From: JAJDOD01 sp050299835
GTDB lineage: Bacteria; Pseudomonadota; Alphaproteobacteria; Rhodobacterales; Rhodobacteraceae
Reading direction: 5' to 3'
Assembly: GCA_050299835.1 (NCBI GenBank)
Contig: JBNKWP010000010.1
Span: 1-64,000 of the forward strand
Length of the DNA: 64,000 nucleotides
Below the pieces are notes generated by a model. It saw nothing but the letters and a program-made list of their open reading frames with translations, made no database searches and had not been told where the DNA came from. Shown one piece after another: positions 36,738 to 45,521 of this stretch. A program made the translations under genes and the position numbers. How positions within the stretch are numbered: the stretch's first letter is position 1; each line of letters starts with the position of its first letter.

Positions 36738-38660
36738 ATGAAGATTCTGTCCAGGATGTTGTCCAAGAAAATCGAGCCGCAGAGCCCGGACGAAATGGAG
36801 TTTCGGCTAGAGCGCGAGTCGCTCGACGATGCCGGCCAGGTCCGGCCCTCGCGCCCGCGCAGCCGGGCCTTGGACGAGCCCGTGAGCGCCAAGCCGGAAG
36901 AGCCGGAAGTTGCCGGGTCCGGTTGGGCGACCGAAGGCGATTGGGACGATGATTGGGACGATGACGAGGATTGGGGCGACGAAGATGACCCGACCGCTGA
37001 TATCGAGACCCGCCGGGCGACGCAGGACAAGGCGCATCTGGTCAGCGAGATCCGCGATGCGATGACCTCCGTGGGCCATGTGGACGCGCAGGAGAATTCG
37101 GCGCGCCGGAGCGTTGCGCCGAGCCGACCCGCGCAGGAAGACAAACGGCAGCGGTCCGAGTGGTCCGAGGACGAGGATTTCGGACGCCAGGCCCGGGCCC
37201 GCAGCGAACTGACCGAAGGCACCGAGCAGACCGAGGAACGCCTGATGGAGCAGACGGAAAACGTGATGTCGGAGAGCTCTTCTGTGCGCCGTCGTTCGGC
37301 CCTGGCCCATATGAAGGCTGCCGCCGCCGCGACCAAGGCGGACCGGGTGCTGCGCCATGTGGCCAGCCACGACGCCGCCGCGGATTCCGAGGAGCAGAGC
37401 CCCTATCGCGATGACCTTGCCAAGGTCGTGCGCCCGCATTCGACCAGCCGGCCGATCAGCCGCCAGGTCAGCCGCACCGACGCGCCGACCCCGATCTGGG
37501 ATCAGGGCGCGGGCGACGAGGATGCGGCGCTATTCGCCGCCGCCGAAAACGGTCTGCATGACGACCCCGAAACATCGGTCAATTCCGAGATGTCGGCAGC
37601 GGAAGAATTGCGCCTTGCGCGGGCCCCAACCGAGCTGAGCGCCACGGATTTCGCGGGCGACGATGACGAAACCGAGACGACGCCGGTCGCCTTGCGCGAC
37701 TTCCCGTCGAGCCGGTTCGCTATTTCGCCCGCCGGGGCCGACGAAGGCGAGCGCAATGCGTTCGACGATTTCGAGAACGCGGCCGACGATATCGCGAGCC
37801 AGTCCCAAGCGGTGAGCGGGGATGACTTCGACGATCCGTTCGAAGCGGACGACCCGTTCGGCGATGATGAGTTCGAAGACGAGCTCGACGATGATGACGG
37901 GCCTCAGCCGAGCAGTGCGGTTGCCGAAGCAGTGGCATTCGCGAATGCCCCCGATGAGGTCGAGGACGTCGAGGAACCGGAAGAACTGGTTCGCAAGAAG
38001 ATTTGGGAAATGGCCGACGAGGTGGCGTCCGAAGTCGAAAGCAAGCGCGCCATGATGCGGTCGCAACCGCGCCCCGAAGCGGAAGACTATGCCGCGCCGG
38101 AGCAAGGGGTCGACGCCGCGCCTGCCGGGGCACCGATGGACAACATGGTCGAGGTTTCGGCCGCAGCCATTGCCGGTCGTGCCGGGCGCAGCGCCGGCCG
38201 GGTGAAGACCCGCCTGCTGGGCTTCCAGGCCGAAGACGATCCCAAGGACGTCTTTGCGTCGGAGACCGAAGGCCGTGCGCCGGTCGTCGCCGACAAGTTC
38301 CCGACGGGCTGGATCGTGGTGATTGACGGGCCGGGCCGGGGATCGAGTTTCTCTCTTCATGCCGGGGTCAGCCAGATCGGACGCGGCGAGGATCAGACCG
38401 TGCGCCTGGATTTTGGCGACACCTCGATCAGCCGCAATAACCATGCCGCGGTCGCCTTCGACGAGGAGCAGGGCACGTTCTTCCTGGGCCATGGCGGCAA
38501 GTCGAACCTGGTACGCCTGAACGGCAAGCCGGTCCTGTCGACAGAGGAAATGACCGATGGGGACGAGATTCGGATTGGCGAGACCTCGCTGAAATTCATC
38601 GCGCTTTGCGGTGAGAACTTCACCTGGAACGGACATGGAGACAGCGGCGAGAATGCATAA
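36738..38660 (+). CDS. FHA-domain protein with long acidic disordered region
   Basis: A 640-residue protein. The FHA phosphothreonine-binding domain lies at the C-terminus, residues ~525-630, with I547-G548-R549 and the S563-x-S-R-x-N-H569 motif. The N-terminal ~500 residues are highly acidic and low in complexity (runs of Asp/Glu/Trp near residue 65-85 and Asp/Phe/Glu near 360-400), and are probably disordered with short helices. It starts 10 bases after the kinase stop. In kinase/FHA systems such a protein relays phosphorylation to other components; that role is inferred here. Confidence 0.9.
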   Translation: MKILSRMLSKKIEPQSPDEMEFRLERESLDDAGQVRPSRPRSRALDEPVSAKPEEPEVAGSGWATEGDWDDDWDDDEDWGDEDDPTADIETRRATQDKAHLVSEIRDAMTSVGHVDAQENSARRSVAPSRPAQEDKRQRSEWSEDEDFGRQARARSELTEGTEQTEERLMEQTENVMSESSSVRRRSALAHMKAAAAATKADRVLRHVASHDAAADSEEQSPYRDDLAKVVRPHSTSRPISRQVSRTDAPTPIWDQGAGDEDAALFAAAENGLHDDPETSVNSEMSAAEELRLARAPTELSATDFAGDDDETETTPVALRDFPSSRFAISPAGADEGERNAFDDFENAADDIASQSQAVSGDDFDDPFEADDPFGDDEFEDELDDDDGPQPSSAVAEAVAFANAPDEVEDVEEPEELVRKKIWEMADEVASEVESKRAMMRSQPRPEAEDYAAPEQGVDAAPAGAPMDNMVEVSAAAIAGRAGRSAGRVKTRLLGFQAEDDPKDVFASETEGRAPVVADKFPTGWIVVIDGPGRGSSFSLHAGVSQIGRGEDQTVRLDFGDTSISRNNHAAVAFDEEQGTFFLGHGGKSNLVRLNGKPVLSTEEMTDGDEIRIGETSLKFIALCGENFTWNGHGDSGENA

Positions 38661-39681
38661 GTCGCCCGACATAAGCTATGATGTCGCGTCCGTTCTGAAT
38701 CGCGGGTGCCGCGATTATCAGGAAGACGCGATTGCCACGGATTTCCCGATGGGCGCAGATTTCGGCTATGCCGTTCTGTCCGACGGGATGGGTGGCCATG
38801 CGGCGGGCGACGTGGCCTCGAAGATCGTCGTCACGGAAGTATTCAGCGAATTGAAGTTCCAGACCTCGAATGTCGATGGACTGGTGGAGAACATGGGCGA
38901 TGTGCTGCGTTGCGCGGCAATCTCGGCCAACGAATGCATGGCGGCCCATGCCTCGAACAATCCGCAGACCGCGGGGATGGGGGCGACGCTGGTGGCGCCG
39001 GTCTTCATCCAGAACTCGCTCTACTGGATCTCGATCGGGGATTCCCCGCTCTACCTGATGCGCGGCGGGCGACTGCGGCAGCTGAACGAAGATCACTCAC
39101 TCGGGCCCCATATCGACTACATGGTCCGCTCCGGCATGATGCCGGAGGAGATCGGACGCAATCACCCCGACCGGAACGCGCTGACCTCGGTGCTGATCGG
39201 TGAGCCGATCGAGCGGATCGACTGTCCCGAACGGCCCTTCATGTTGAAGGACGGCGATATCCTGGTGGTGGCGAGTGACGGTCTGCAATTCCTGTCGAAC
39301 AGCCAGATCACCCAGATCGTCGGCGACAATGCCGACAAGGGCAGCGCGGAGATCGCGCGGCTGTTGCTGGAGGAACTGCAGGAGCTCAACGATCCCGAGC
39401 AGGACAATGTCTGTTTTTCGGTCATCAAGGTGGAACTGGCCAGGCAGCAGGACAATCACGATGCGGTGCCCGAGCATGAGCGTCACGTCTCGCGCCTGCC
39501 ACGAGTGAAGACACGTCCGATCCGGCCCGACGCGGTGGGCGAGCCGGAAGATGCCGCTGATCCGGTCGCGCCGGAGATCGCGGACGCGCAGAACGGGTCG
39601 AACGGATCGAACGGATCGAAAGCGGCGTCAACGCCGATCTATCTGCGGCGGCGCTGGCTTGCGACTGATGGTGGCGCATGA
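38653..39681 (+). CDS. PP2C-family Ser/Thr protein phosphatase
   Basis: A 342-residue phosphatase that should reverse the kinase's action. Metal-binding motifs are present: RDYQEDA (Glu24, Asp25), SDGMGGHAAGD (Asp44, Gly45), ISIGDSPLYL, VASDGLQF and DNVCFSVIKV. The C-terminal ~75 residues are disordered and contain an NGS triplet repeat. The ATG at 38653 overlaps the FHA stop by 8 bases; an in-frame ATG at 38635 is an alternative. Overlaps on both sides tie it to its neighbours. Confidence 0.92.
   Translation: MHKSPDISYDVASVLNRGCRDYQEDAIATDFPMGADFGYAVLSDGMGGHAAGDVASKIVVTEVFSELKFQTSNVDGLVENMGDVLRCAAISANECMAAHASNNPQTAGMGATLVAPVFIQNSLYWISIGDSPLYLMRGGRLRQLNEDHSLGPHIDYMVRSGMMPEEIGRNHPDRNALTSVLIGEPIERIDCPERPFMLKDGDILVVASDGLQFLSNSQITQIVGDNADKGSAEIARLLLEELQELNDPEQDNVCFSVIKVELARQQDNHDAVPEHERHVSRLPRVKTRPIRPDAVGEPEDAADPVAPEIADAQNGSNGSNGSKAASTPIYLRRRWLATDGGA
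39592..39618. repeat. Tandem 9-base repeat coding for Asn-Gly-Ser
   Basis: Three copies of AACGG[GA]TCG in tandem inside the phosphatase tail. It is likely a slippage-prone linker. Confidence 0.8.
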
Positions 39682-41048
39682 AGGACAGCGCTGGAGACGA
39701 TACCGTCATTGAACGGCTCGAGGGGGCACTCGAGGCTGACACTCTACCCAAGGCCGCGCAGGACTATGCGCGCCACCTGGTGCGGCGGCTGTCACAGCCG
39801 GTGCGGGTGTCGGTGCTGGGCTTTCCCGGCTCGGGCAAATCGCAGCTTGTGAACATGTTCCTGGGCGAGGCGCTGATCCCCGAGGGCGCGCAACTGCCGA
39901 CGACCGAAGTGGTATATGGCGACGTGCCGCAGATGATCGTGACCGGCACCGACGGCGCCGTGGTCAAGGTGCATGACGCGGATGTCTCGGCGCTGTCGGG
40001 CAGGAACGCCGCGTTTTTGCGGGTCGAACTGCCGGTCGATATTCTGCAACGCATCAATCTGCTGGAGGTCGTGACCGACGGCACGGATGAAGAGCTGAGC
40101 TCGGGCATCGACTGGGTGGTCCGGCGAACCGATATCGCGCTTTGGTGTACCCAGGAATTTCCCAAACCCGAACAGGAAATCTGGAAGCGGGTTCCCGACA
40201 GTCTGAAAGATCATGCCTTCCTCGTTCTCAGCAAGGCCGACCAACTCTCGGCCGAGAAGGTGCTGAGACAAAGGGTGTCCTCGCTTGAGACCGTGGTGGC
40301 CGAGGAATTCCATTCGCTCTTTGCGGTGGCGACACTGCAGGCGATCCGAGCCTATCAGAGCGGGACGGTGGATGAGGCGATGTTTCATGCGTCTGGCGGC
40401 GGGGCGCTGACTTCGGAAGTGTTGCGCCATGCCGAGCGTGGACGGCGGGCGGATTTCGATTCTGCGCATATGTTCCTGGCGCGGTATCACGTTGACGGAT
40501 CGTCACGGGTCGCAAGCCGATCGCGCCCGCGCCCCGAGGTGGTTGCCTCGCAGCCGGCCCCGGTCCGGAAATCCGCGCCCGTGTCGCAACCTGCACCGGT
40601 GTCGCAACCGCTGCGCGTTGTGACCTCCGAACCTGTGACCTCCGAACCCGTGGCCGCCGAGGCTCCCGCGAAGGAAGTGGTGGTGCCTGCGCCCGCCGCG
40701 GCCGCAGTTCCGGCGAAAGCCAAGGTGGAAAACGTTGCCCTCTTCACCGATGGCATCCGTTTCCTGCGCCGCCGCGGCGACAGTCTGACCGAGGCGGCGG
40801 AGAAGTTGGGCGAAGGCAATGCGAAGGCACTGATCGACAGCTGTGTCTCCGCCGTGGAACATCTGACCGACCAGTTCTCGCAGGACGAGACCGGCTGCGA
40901 GGCGGCCGATGCCTTTATCGACGAACTGGCCGAGGCTCAGGACATGATGGTCCTGATGCAGGTCGAGGACGGCGACGGACCCGCTGCGGATGCGGTGACA
41001 CTGTTGCTGCAACTTAGACGTGACATGGAAATGCAGTTGGCTGCCTGA
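39678..41048 (+). CDS. P-loop GTPase-like protein A (dynamin/Ras-like, degenerate G3)
   Basis: A 456-residue protein that starts in an ATGA overlap with the phosphatase. The G1 P-loop is GFPGSGKS (residues 48-55), G2 Thr is in LPTTEVVYG (75-76) and G4 reads SKAD (185-188). The DxxG (G3) motif expected near residue 133 reads VVTDGTDEE, so catalysis may be impaired. DIALWCTQ (152-159) parallels DIVIWCSH in GTPase C, so the two are probably paralogues. A Pro/Val/Ser-rich linker (~285-355) leads to a C-terminal helical domain. Nucleotide specificity is inferred. Confidence 0.8.
   Translation: MKDSAGDDTVIERLEGALEADTLPKAAQDYARHLVRRLSQPVRVSVLGFPGSGKSQLVNMFLGEALIPEGAQLPTTEVVYGDVPQMIVTGTDGAVVKVHDADVSALSGRNAAFLRVELPVDILQRINLLEVVTDGTDEELSSGIDWVVRRTDIALWCTQEFPKPEQEIWKRVPDSLKDHAFLVLSKADQLSAEKVLRQRVSSLETVVAEEFHSLFAVATLQAIRAYQSGTVDEAMFHASGGGALTSEVLRHAERGRRADFDSAHMFLARYHVDGSSRVASRSRPRPEVVASQPAPVRKSAPVSQPAPVSQPLRVVTSEPVTSEPVAAEAPAKEVVVPAPAAAAVPAKAKVENVALFTDGIRFLRRRGDSLTEAAEKLGEGNAKALIDSCVSAVEHLTDQFSQDETGCEAADAFIDELAEAQDMMVLMQVEDGDGPAADAVTLLLQLRRDMEMQLAA
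40620..40649. repeat. Tandem 15-base repeat in the linker of GTPase A
   Basis: GTGACCTCCGAACC[CT] occurs twice in tandem (Val-Thr-Ser-Glu-Pro). It lies in the disordered linker. Confidence 0.75.
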
Positions 41049-41188
41049 GCGGCAACAAACGGTTGAGAACGACGACGATTGAACGGAAATGCGCCACAAA
41101 AACGCCATCTTAACCGGATTTGTTGAGGTTGAAGAGGTCCGCTTTCGGCGGTCCGACAGCTTATCAGGTGAAAGCGTTTGGTAGGACG

Positions 41189-43258
41189 ATGAACATGAAC
41201 GTGGACGCGAATATTGTGACAGGGGCTGCCGCTACATCCGACCGATCTGACCTTCTTTCGCAGGGGTTCGAAGGACTTGGGCCGTTCCTGAAGCGGTCGC
41301 GCGAGCTGCGGCAGGCACTGGTGCGTCTTGGCAAGATCGGCGACAAGGCGACCAATCGCGCGGCGCGCAAGCTGCATCACCAGCTGAAGCATGCCGAGCC
41401 GTCGGTCACGATGATCGGACAGGTGAAGGCGGGCAAGACCTCGCTCGTCAATGCGATGGTCGGCGCGCCCGATCTGTTGCCAGCGGATGTGAACCCGTGG
41501 ACCAGCGTTGTCACGGCGCTGCATCTCAATCCCAATGTCGCGCCGGAAGATAACCGCGCCAGCTTCCGCTTCTTCGATATGGAGGAATGGAGCCGGTTGC
41601 TGGATCGGGGCGGGCGGATCGGCGAACTGGCCAGCCGCGCCGGAGCCGAGGACGAATTGGAAAAAGTCCGCGCGCAGGTCGAGCAGATGCGCGACAAGTC
41701 GAAGAAGCGGCTTGGCGACAAGTTCGAGATGCTTCTGGGCCAGCAGCACGATTATTCTCATGTCGATGGCGATCTGATCCAGCGCTATGTCTGCCTGGGT
41801 GACGATTTCGAGGATGACACCGAAACCAGTCCCGAACAGGGTCGGTTTGCGGATATCACCAAGACGGCGGAACTGTTCATTTCCCGCCCGCAATTGCCGA
41901 TGCCGCTTTGCGTGCGCGACACGCCGGGTGTGAACGACACTTTCATGATCCGCGAGCAGATCACCATCCGCGCCATTCGCGAAAGCCGCATCTGCGTGGT
42001 CGTGCTGGCCGCGCACCAGGCGTTGTCGAGCGTTGACCTGGCGCTGATCCGGATGATCGCCAACGTGAAGTCGCGGGAAGTCGTGATCGTGGTGAACCGG
42101 ATCGACGAATTGCCGGACCCGGTGAACCAGATCCCCGAGATCCGCAACAGCATCGTAAAGACCCTGACCGAATTCGACGGGCCGAAGGACGCTCAGATCA
42201 TCTTCACTTCGGCCTTCTGCGCCAATGCCGCCCTGATGGGACACGGCAACGCGCTCGATGAGCCGACCCTGCACAAGATGATCGAATGGTCGAAGGGAGA
42301 GGGCCACCTGACCCGCGATGCCTATACCGAGGACGAGTTGCTCTGGCATCTCTCGGGCGTGCCGCAGGTCTATGATGCGCTGGCCACCCGGATCTCGGAA
42401 GGCATGGGCAAGGAACTGCTGGACAAGATCGCCAAATCGGCGATGAACCTGGCCAATGGTCTGAACGCCGCGCAGCAGGTGATCTCGCGCCGGGAGAATG
42501 ACCGCGACCTGCCGCCGCTTGAACTGAGCCAGCTCGAAGCCGCGTTGAACAAGCTGGAAGCGCATTCTGACAAGCTGATGAATGACATGTTCGACGAGGC
42601 GATCGCCGATTTCCACAAACGGCTGGAGCGGTCGCATCGCAGTTTCCTCGAACGCGCCACGGGATCGCTTCTGAAGCACCTCGACCAGAATGGCGAGAGC
42701 GAAGTCTGGGAATACGACCCGACCGGACTGCGTATCCTGATGCGCACCGCCTATCAGGTGTTCGGACGCAACGCCCAGAGCGGCACCAAGAAGGTGCTGA
42801 CCCGCGTGGCGCAGGATTATGCCTCGCTCTATCACCGTCTGTTCGAGGTTTCTGACGAGGATTTCGGGATCGAGGCGCCGACCTCGCCGCGTATCCCGTC
42901 CCCGGTGTTGCTGGGGCAAACCATCGCACTTGACCTGAAGGGCACCTGGTGGACCAAGTGGTGGCACAAGCGCCGCGGCTACCGGAACTTCGCGACAGAA
43001 TTCGCGGATATGATCCAGGCGGAAACCGATCCCATCGTGGAGGCATTGCGCGGGGCGCATGCCGATGCGGTGCGGGATGCGGCGCTGGATGTGCTGGAGG
43101 ATTTCATGGGCGAACAGCGTGCCATCCTGATGCGCATCGCCGACGAGGCGAGACAGAAGCCCGACCGGGTCGGATCGCTGCTGGATGCCAGCAGTGCCGC
43201 GACGAAACGGGCCGAACTTCAACAAACCATGCAGACCCTGACCGGGTTTGCCGCTTGA
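41189..43258 (+). CDS. Dynamin-like GTPase B
   Basis: A 689-residue large GTPase. All G motifs are intact: G1 GQVKAGKTS (77-85), G2 Thr105 in NPWTSVVTA, G3 DTPG (244-247) and G4 NRID (303-306). The long helical part downstream (~400-560) fits the stalk/bundle region of bacterial dynamin-like proteins. A Trp/Arg/Lys-rich amphipathic patch TWWTKWWHKRRGY at 586-598 is a candidate membrane-insertion element. The ATG at 41189 follows TAGGACG. A 140-base gap before it could hold its own promoter. Confidence 0.87.
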   Translation: MNMNVDANIVTGAAATSDRSDLLSQGFEGLGPFLKRSRELRQALVRLGKIGDKATNRAARKLHHQLKHAEPSVTMIGQVKAGKTSLVNAMVGAPDLLPADVNPWTSVVTALHLNPNVAPEDNRASFRFFDMEEWSRLLDRGGRIGELASRAGAEDELEKVRAQVEQMRDKSKKRLGDKFEMLLGQQHDYSHVDGDLIQRYVCLGDDFEDDTETSPEQGRFADITKTAELFISRPQLPMPLCVRDTPGVNDTFMIREQITIRAIRESRICVVVLAAHQALSSVDLALIRMIANVKSREVVIVVNRIDELPDPVNQIPEIRNSIVKTLTEFDGPKDAQIIFTSAFCANAALMGHGNALDEPTLHKMIEWSKGEGHLTRDAYTEDELLWHLSGVPQVYDALATRISEGMGKELLDKIAKSAMNLANGLNAAQQVISRRENDRDLPPLELSQLEAALNKLEAHSDKLMNDMFDEAIADFHKRLERSHRSFLERATGSLLKHLDQNGESEVWEYDPTGLRILMRTAYQVFGRNAQSGTKKVLTRVAQDYASLYHRLFEVSDEDFGIEAPTSPRIPSPVLLGQTIALDLKGTWWTKWWHKRRGYRNFATEFADMIQAETDPIVEALRGAHADAVRDAALDVLEDFMGEQRAILMRIADEARQKPDRVGSLLDASSAATKRAELQQTMQTLTGFAA

Positions 43259-43275
43259 GCCGGGGGTAGGTCGTC

Positions 43276-44193
43276 ATGAGTGAACATGACTACGAGATGA
43301 GTGAACCGATGCGGGAAGCGCCCGCCGCGCCGCAGCCCGCACCGACCGCGCGTGCCGTAGGTGAGCGGCGTCCGCGCGTGGCCCTGATGGGTGAATTCAG
43401 CGCCGGCAAGAGCACGCTTTCGAACTTGCTGATCGGTCGCCCGGCGTTGCCGGTGAATGTCACCGCGACGCAATTGCCGCCGGTCTGGATGTCCTATGGC
43501 AACGAGCCGTCTTACAGTGTCGGTCTGGATGGCCAGGAATACGAGGTCGACGACAAGTTCAGCGGCGTGACCGTGCATGACACGCGCTATGTCCAAATTT
43601 ATCTGGAATCGAAGTTCCTGAAGAATTGCGACCTGATCGACATGCCGGGGATTTCCGACCCGAACATGGATGCCGAGGTCTGGCAGCGGGTCATCGGTGA
43701 GGCTGATATCGTGATCTGGTGCAGCCATGCCACCCAGGCCTGGCGCCAGAGCGAGGCCGCCGTCTGGTCGACGTTGCCGCCTGAGCTTTACAACAAGAGC
43801 CTGCTTTTGTTGACTCGGATGGACCGCATCCTGTCGGAACGCGACCGGGTACGCGTGGTCAAGCGGGTTCAGAGCGAGACGCAAGGCCTGTTCCGGCAGG
43901 TTCTGCCGGTGTCGCTGATCCAGGCGGTCGAAGCCCGTGGAGACCAGGAGGCCTGGGTGTCCAGCGGTGCCGACGATCTGGTTCGTGCGCTGATCGGCCT
44001 GACCGACGAGGTTGCGACCGGGTCCATTGGACGCCGCGTGTCGCGCAAGTTGCAGCCCGAAGGTGTGGCCGAGAAGGCCCGCAGTCTCGATGACGCGATA
44101 GGCGAACGCGTGGTGGAAAAACCGGCCCGGATCGTGATGCCGACGCGGGTGCGTCCGCGCCCGTTGATCAGCCGTCCGCCGTCCCGGCCCTGA
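43276..44193 (+). CDS. Dynamin/Era-like small GTPase C
   Basis: A 305-residue GTPase. G1 is GEFSAGKS (39-46), G2 TATQLPP (63-69), G3 DMPG (122-125) and G4 TRMD (180-183, a variant of NKxD). Disordered ends flank the G domain: a Pro/Ala-rich N-terminus and a basic Arg/Pro-rich C-terminus. It follows GTPase B at 17 bases, so a B/C pair is likely, as for other tandem bacterial dynamin-like proteins. Confidence 0.85.
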   Translation: MSEHDYEMSEPMREAPAAPQPAPTARAVGERRPRVALMGEFSAGKSTLSNLLIGRPALPVNVTATQLPPVWMSYGNEPSYSVGLDGQEYEVDDKFSGVTVHDTRYVQIYLESKFLKNCDLIDMPGISDPNMDAEVWQRVIGEADIVIWCSHATQAWRQSEAAVWSTLPPELYNKSLLLLTRMDRILSERDRVRVVKRVQSETQGLFRQVLPVSLIQAVEARGDQEAWVSSGADDLVRALIGLTDEVATGSIGRRVSRKLQPEGVAEKARSLDDAIGERVVEKPARIVMPTRVRPRPLISRPPSRP

Positions 44194-44291
44194 GCGCGTT
44201 TAACACACAGAGCTTTCCACGAATGACTTCGGGGGCTTGCACCCGGACGGCGTGGCGATCATTAAGGTTGCCAAGTCAAGGGCGTGGATAG

Positions 44292-44672
44292 ATGGACATT
44301 ACGGCCGAACTGGATGCGATGCGGGCGGAGCTGCAGGGGTGTGCCCTTGTGGCCTATACCGACCTGTCGTCGCAGCTTGTGCTGTGTACCAGTGCGGCGT
44401 CGAACCCGGTTCAGGAAGAGATGAATGCCTTGAGCCAGGCCGCCGGGCTGGCGTTGAACGGTGCGTTCGCCGAAAGCGCGGCACCCAGCTGGGGCGGTGA
44501 ACCGCCGCCGCAGGTGGCGGTGCTGATGACCGGATCGGAAGCGCGTCTGTTCCTGCGCTCGCCCGCGAACCCATCGGAGGCTCTGGTGGCTGTCTGTGCG
44601 CCGGATACCGACCTTGACGCGGCGGTGACACACGCGCAGTCGACGCTCGACCGGATCGGGCAACAGGGCTGA
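44292..44672 (+). CDS. Roadblock/LC7-like protein
   Basis: A 126-residue protein with a pattern typical of Roadblock/LC7 (MglB-like) folds: an N-terminal helix, then LVAYTDLSSQLVLCTS, a helix around EEMNALSQAAGLALNG, the strands QVAVLMTGSEARLFLRS and ALVAVCAPDTDLDA, and a final helix. Such proteins regulate small GTPases. The assignment is by pattern, not by a strict motif. Three GTPase genes directly upstream strengthen it. Confidence 0.65.
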   Translation: MDITAELDAMRAELQGCALVAYTDLSSQLVLCTSAASNPVQEEMNALSQAAGLALNGAFAESAAPSWGGEPPPQVAVLMTGSEARLFLRSPANPSEALVAVCAPDTDLDAAVTHAQSTLDRIGQQG

Positions 44673-44680
44673 GGCGACAT

Positions 44681-45469
44681 ATGAGTGAGTTTGCCCGCCT
44701 TGAAGAGAAGCTCGCCAAGCTCAGGCAGAAGGAACGCGCGCCCGGCGAGGGGCGCAAGCTGCGCGGTGCGGGTGCTGATGCGTTGCTGGCCGCCATCGTC
44801 ACGGAGATCGACGAGACCATCCTGCCGCGCCGGTTGAGCTTCGCAACACCCGAAGGCGATGTTCATCTGGCTGTCGCAAACCGGCGTTTGCAGGCGCTTC
44901 TCGCCCCCGCGCCGGGATCGGTGCCGGAGGCTCTGGTCGGTCACGCGCTGCCGGACGCTGAAGACCCGGCACTGGCAGAACTGGGGACGGCATTGAAAGC
45001 CGTCTTGGGCGAAACGGATGCCGTGGGAGTCACGGCTGCCCGGATGACGGAGACCTTTGCCTCGGACATCGGGGTTCCGGCGGAGCAACTGCCCCGCGTC
45101 TGGAACGTGGCCGAAAGCGTTGCTGCAAGTCCGGAAGACGTTCTGGCAGGATTTCTTGCCAGCCTCGACACCGGGACGGTGGCCTGGCTGAAGATCGAAG
45201 GCGAGGAGGTCACCGGCCAGGGCGGTGCCGACGATGCGGTTGCCGCGCTGGGTGAACAGGCGGCGGTCTTCCTCGATGGCTATTTCAGCAAGTTCGACGT
45301 GGGCTTTCGCGAAGCCGCACTGGCTTGCGGGACGCTGATTTCGCCCGGCGGCGATGCCGGACCGGCGGTGTTCTTCGTCGAGATCGGAACCCTCTCTGCC
45401 ATCGTTCACGCGCCCGCCTCGCAGGTTTTGGGCATCGCCACGAACTGGCAGCGCATGGTGGCCGACTAG
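44681..45469 (+). CDS. Protein of unknown function, last gene of the kinase-GTPase cluster
   Basis: A 262-residue acidic soluble protein. It begins with a charged helix (EFARLEEKLAKLRQKERAP), and its C-terminal half (FLDGYFSKFDVGFREAAL to the end) looks like an alpha/beta domain. It follows the Roadblock-like gene at 8 bases. No motif recognised; the context makes it a candidate effector or scaffold of the same system. Confidence 0.75.
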   Translation: MSEFARLEEKLAKLRQKERAPGEGRKLRGAGADALLAAIVTEIDETILPRRLSFATPEGDVHLAVANRRLQALLAPAPGSVPEALVGHALPDAEDPALAELGTALKAVLGETDAVGVTAARMTETFASDIGVPAEQLPRVWNVAESVAASPEDVLAGFLASLDTGTVAWLKIEGEEVTGQGGADDAVAALGEQAAVFLDGYFSKFDVGFREAALACGTLISPGGDAGPAVFFVEIGTLSAIVHAPASQVLGIATNWQRMVAD

Positions 45470-45496
45470 AGCGTCTCACTGAGCGCTGAATCTTCT

Positions 45497-45521
45497 GATT
45501 GTGCGCGAACGCGCCACAATC
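45497..45521. other. Inverted repeat upstream of mreB
   Basis: GATTGTG and CACAATC flank a GC core (CGCGAACGCGC), giving a stable hairpin 28 bases after the stop of the cluster. It lacks a T-run, so it may be a Rho-type 3' end structure or an operator. Confidence 0.4.

Noticed and set aside
39592..39618. Short tandem repeats as a possible phase-variation switch
   Set aside because: Unit lengths (9 and 15 bases) are multiples of three and lie in linkers, so slippage would change length but not frame.
35411..39681. Type VI secretion regulatory genes (PpkA-Fha-PppA)
   Set aside because: Kinase, FHA and phosphatase are similar in kind, but no tss, hcp, vgrG or clpV gene is in the window and the next genes are GTPases.
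40937..43225. 762-residue minus-strand open frame
   Set aside because: It is antisense to GTPase B, which has all G motifs. The long frame is a by-product of high GC content.
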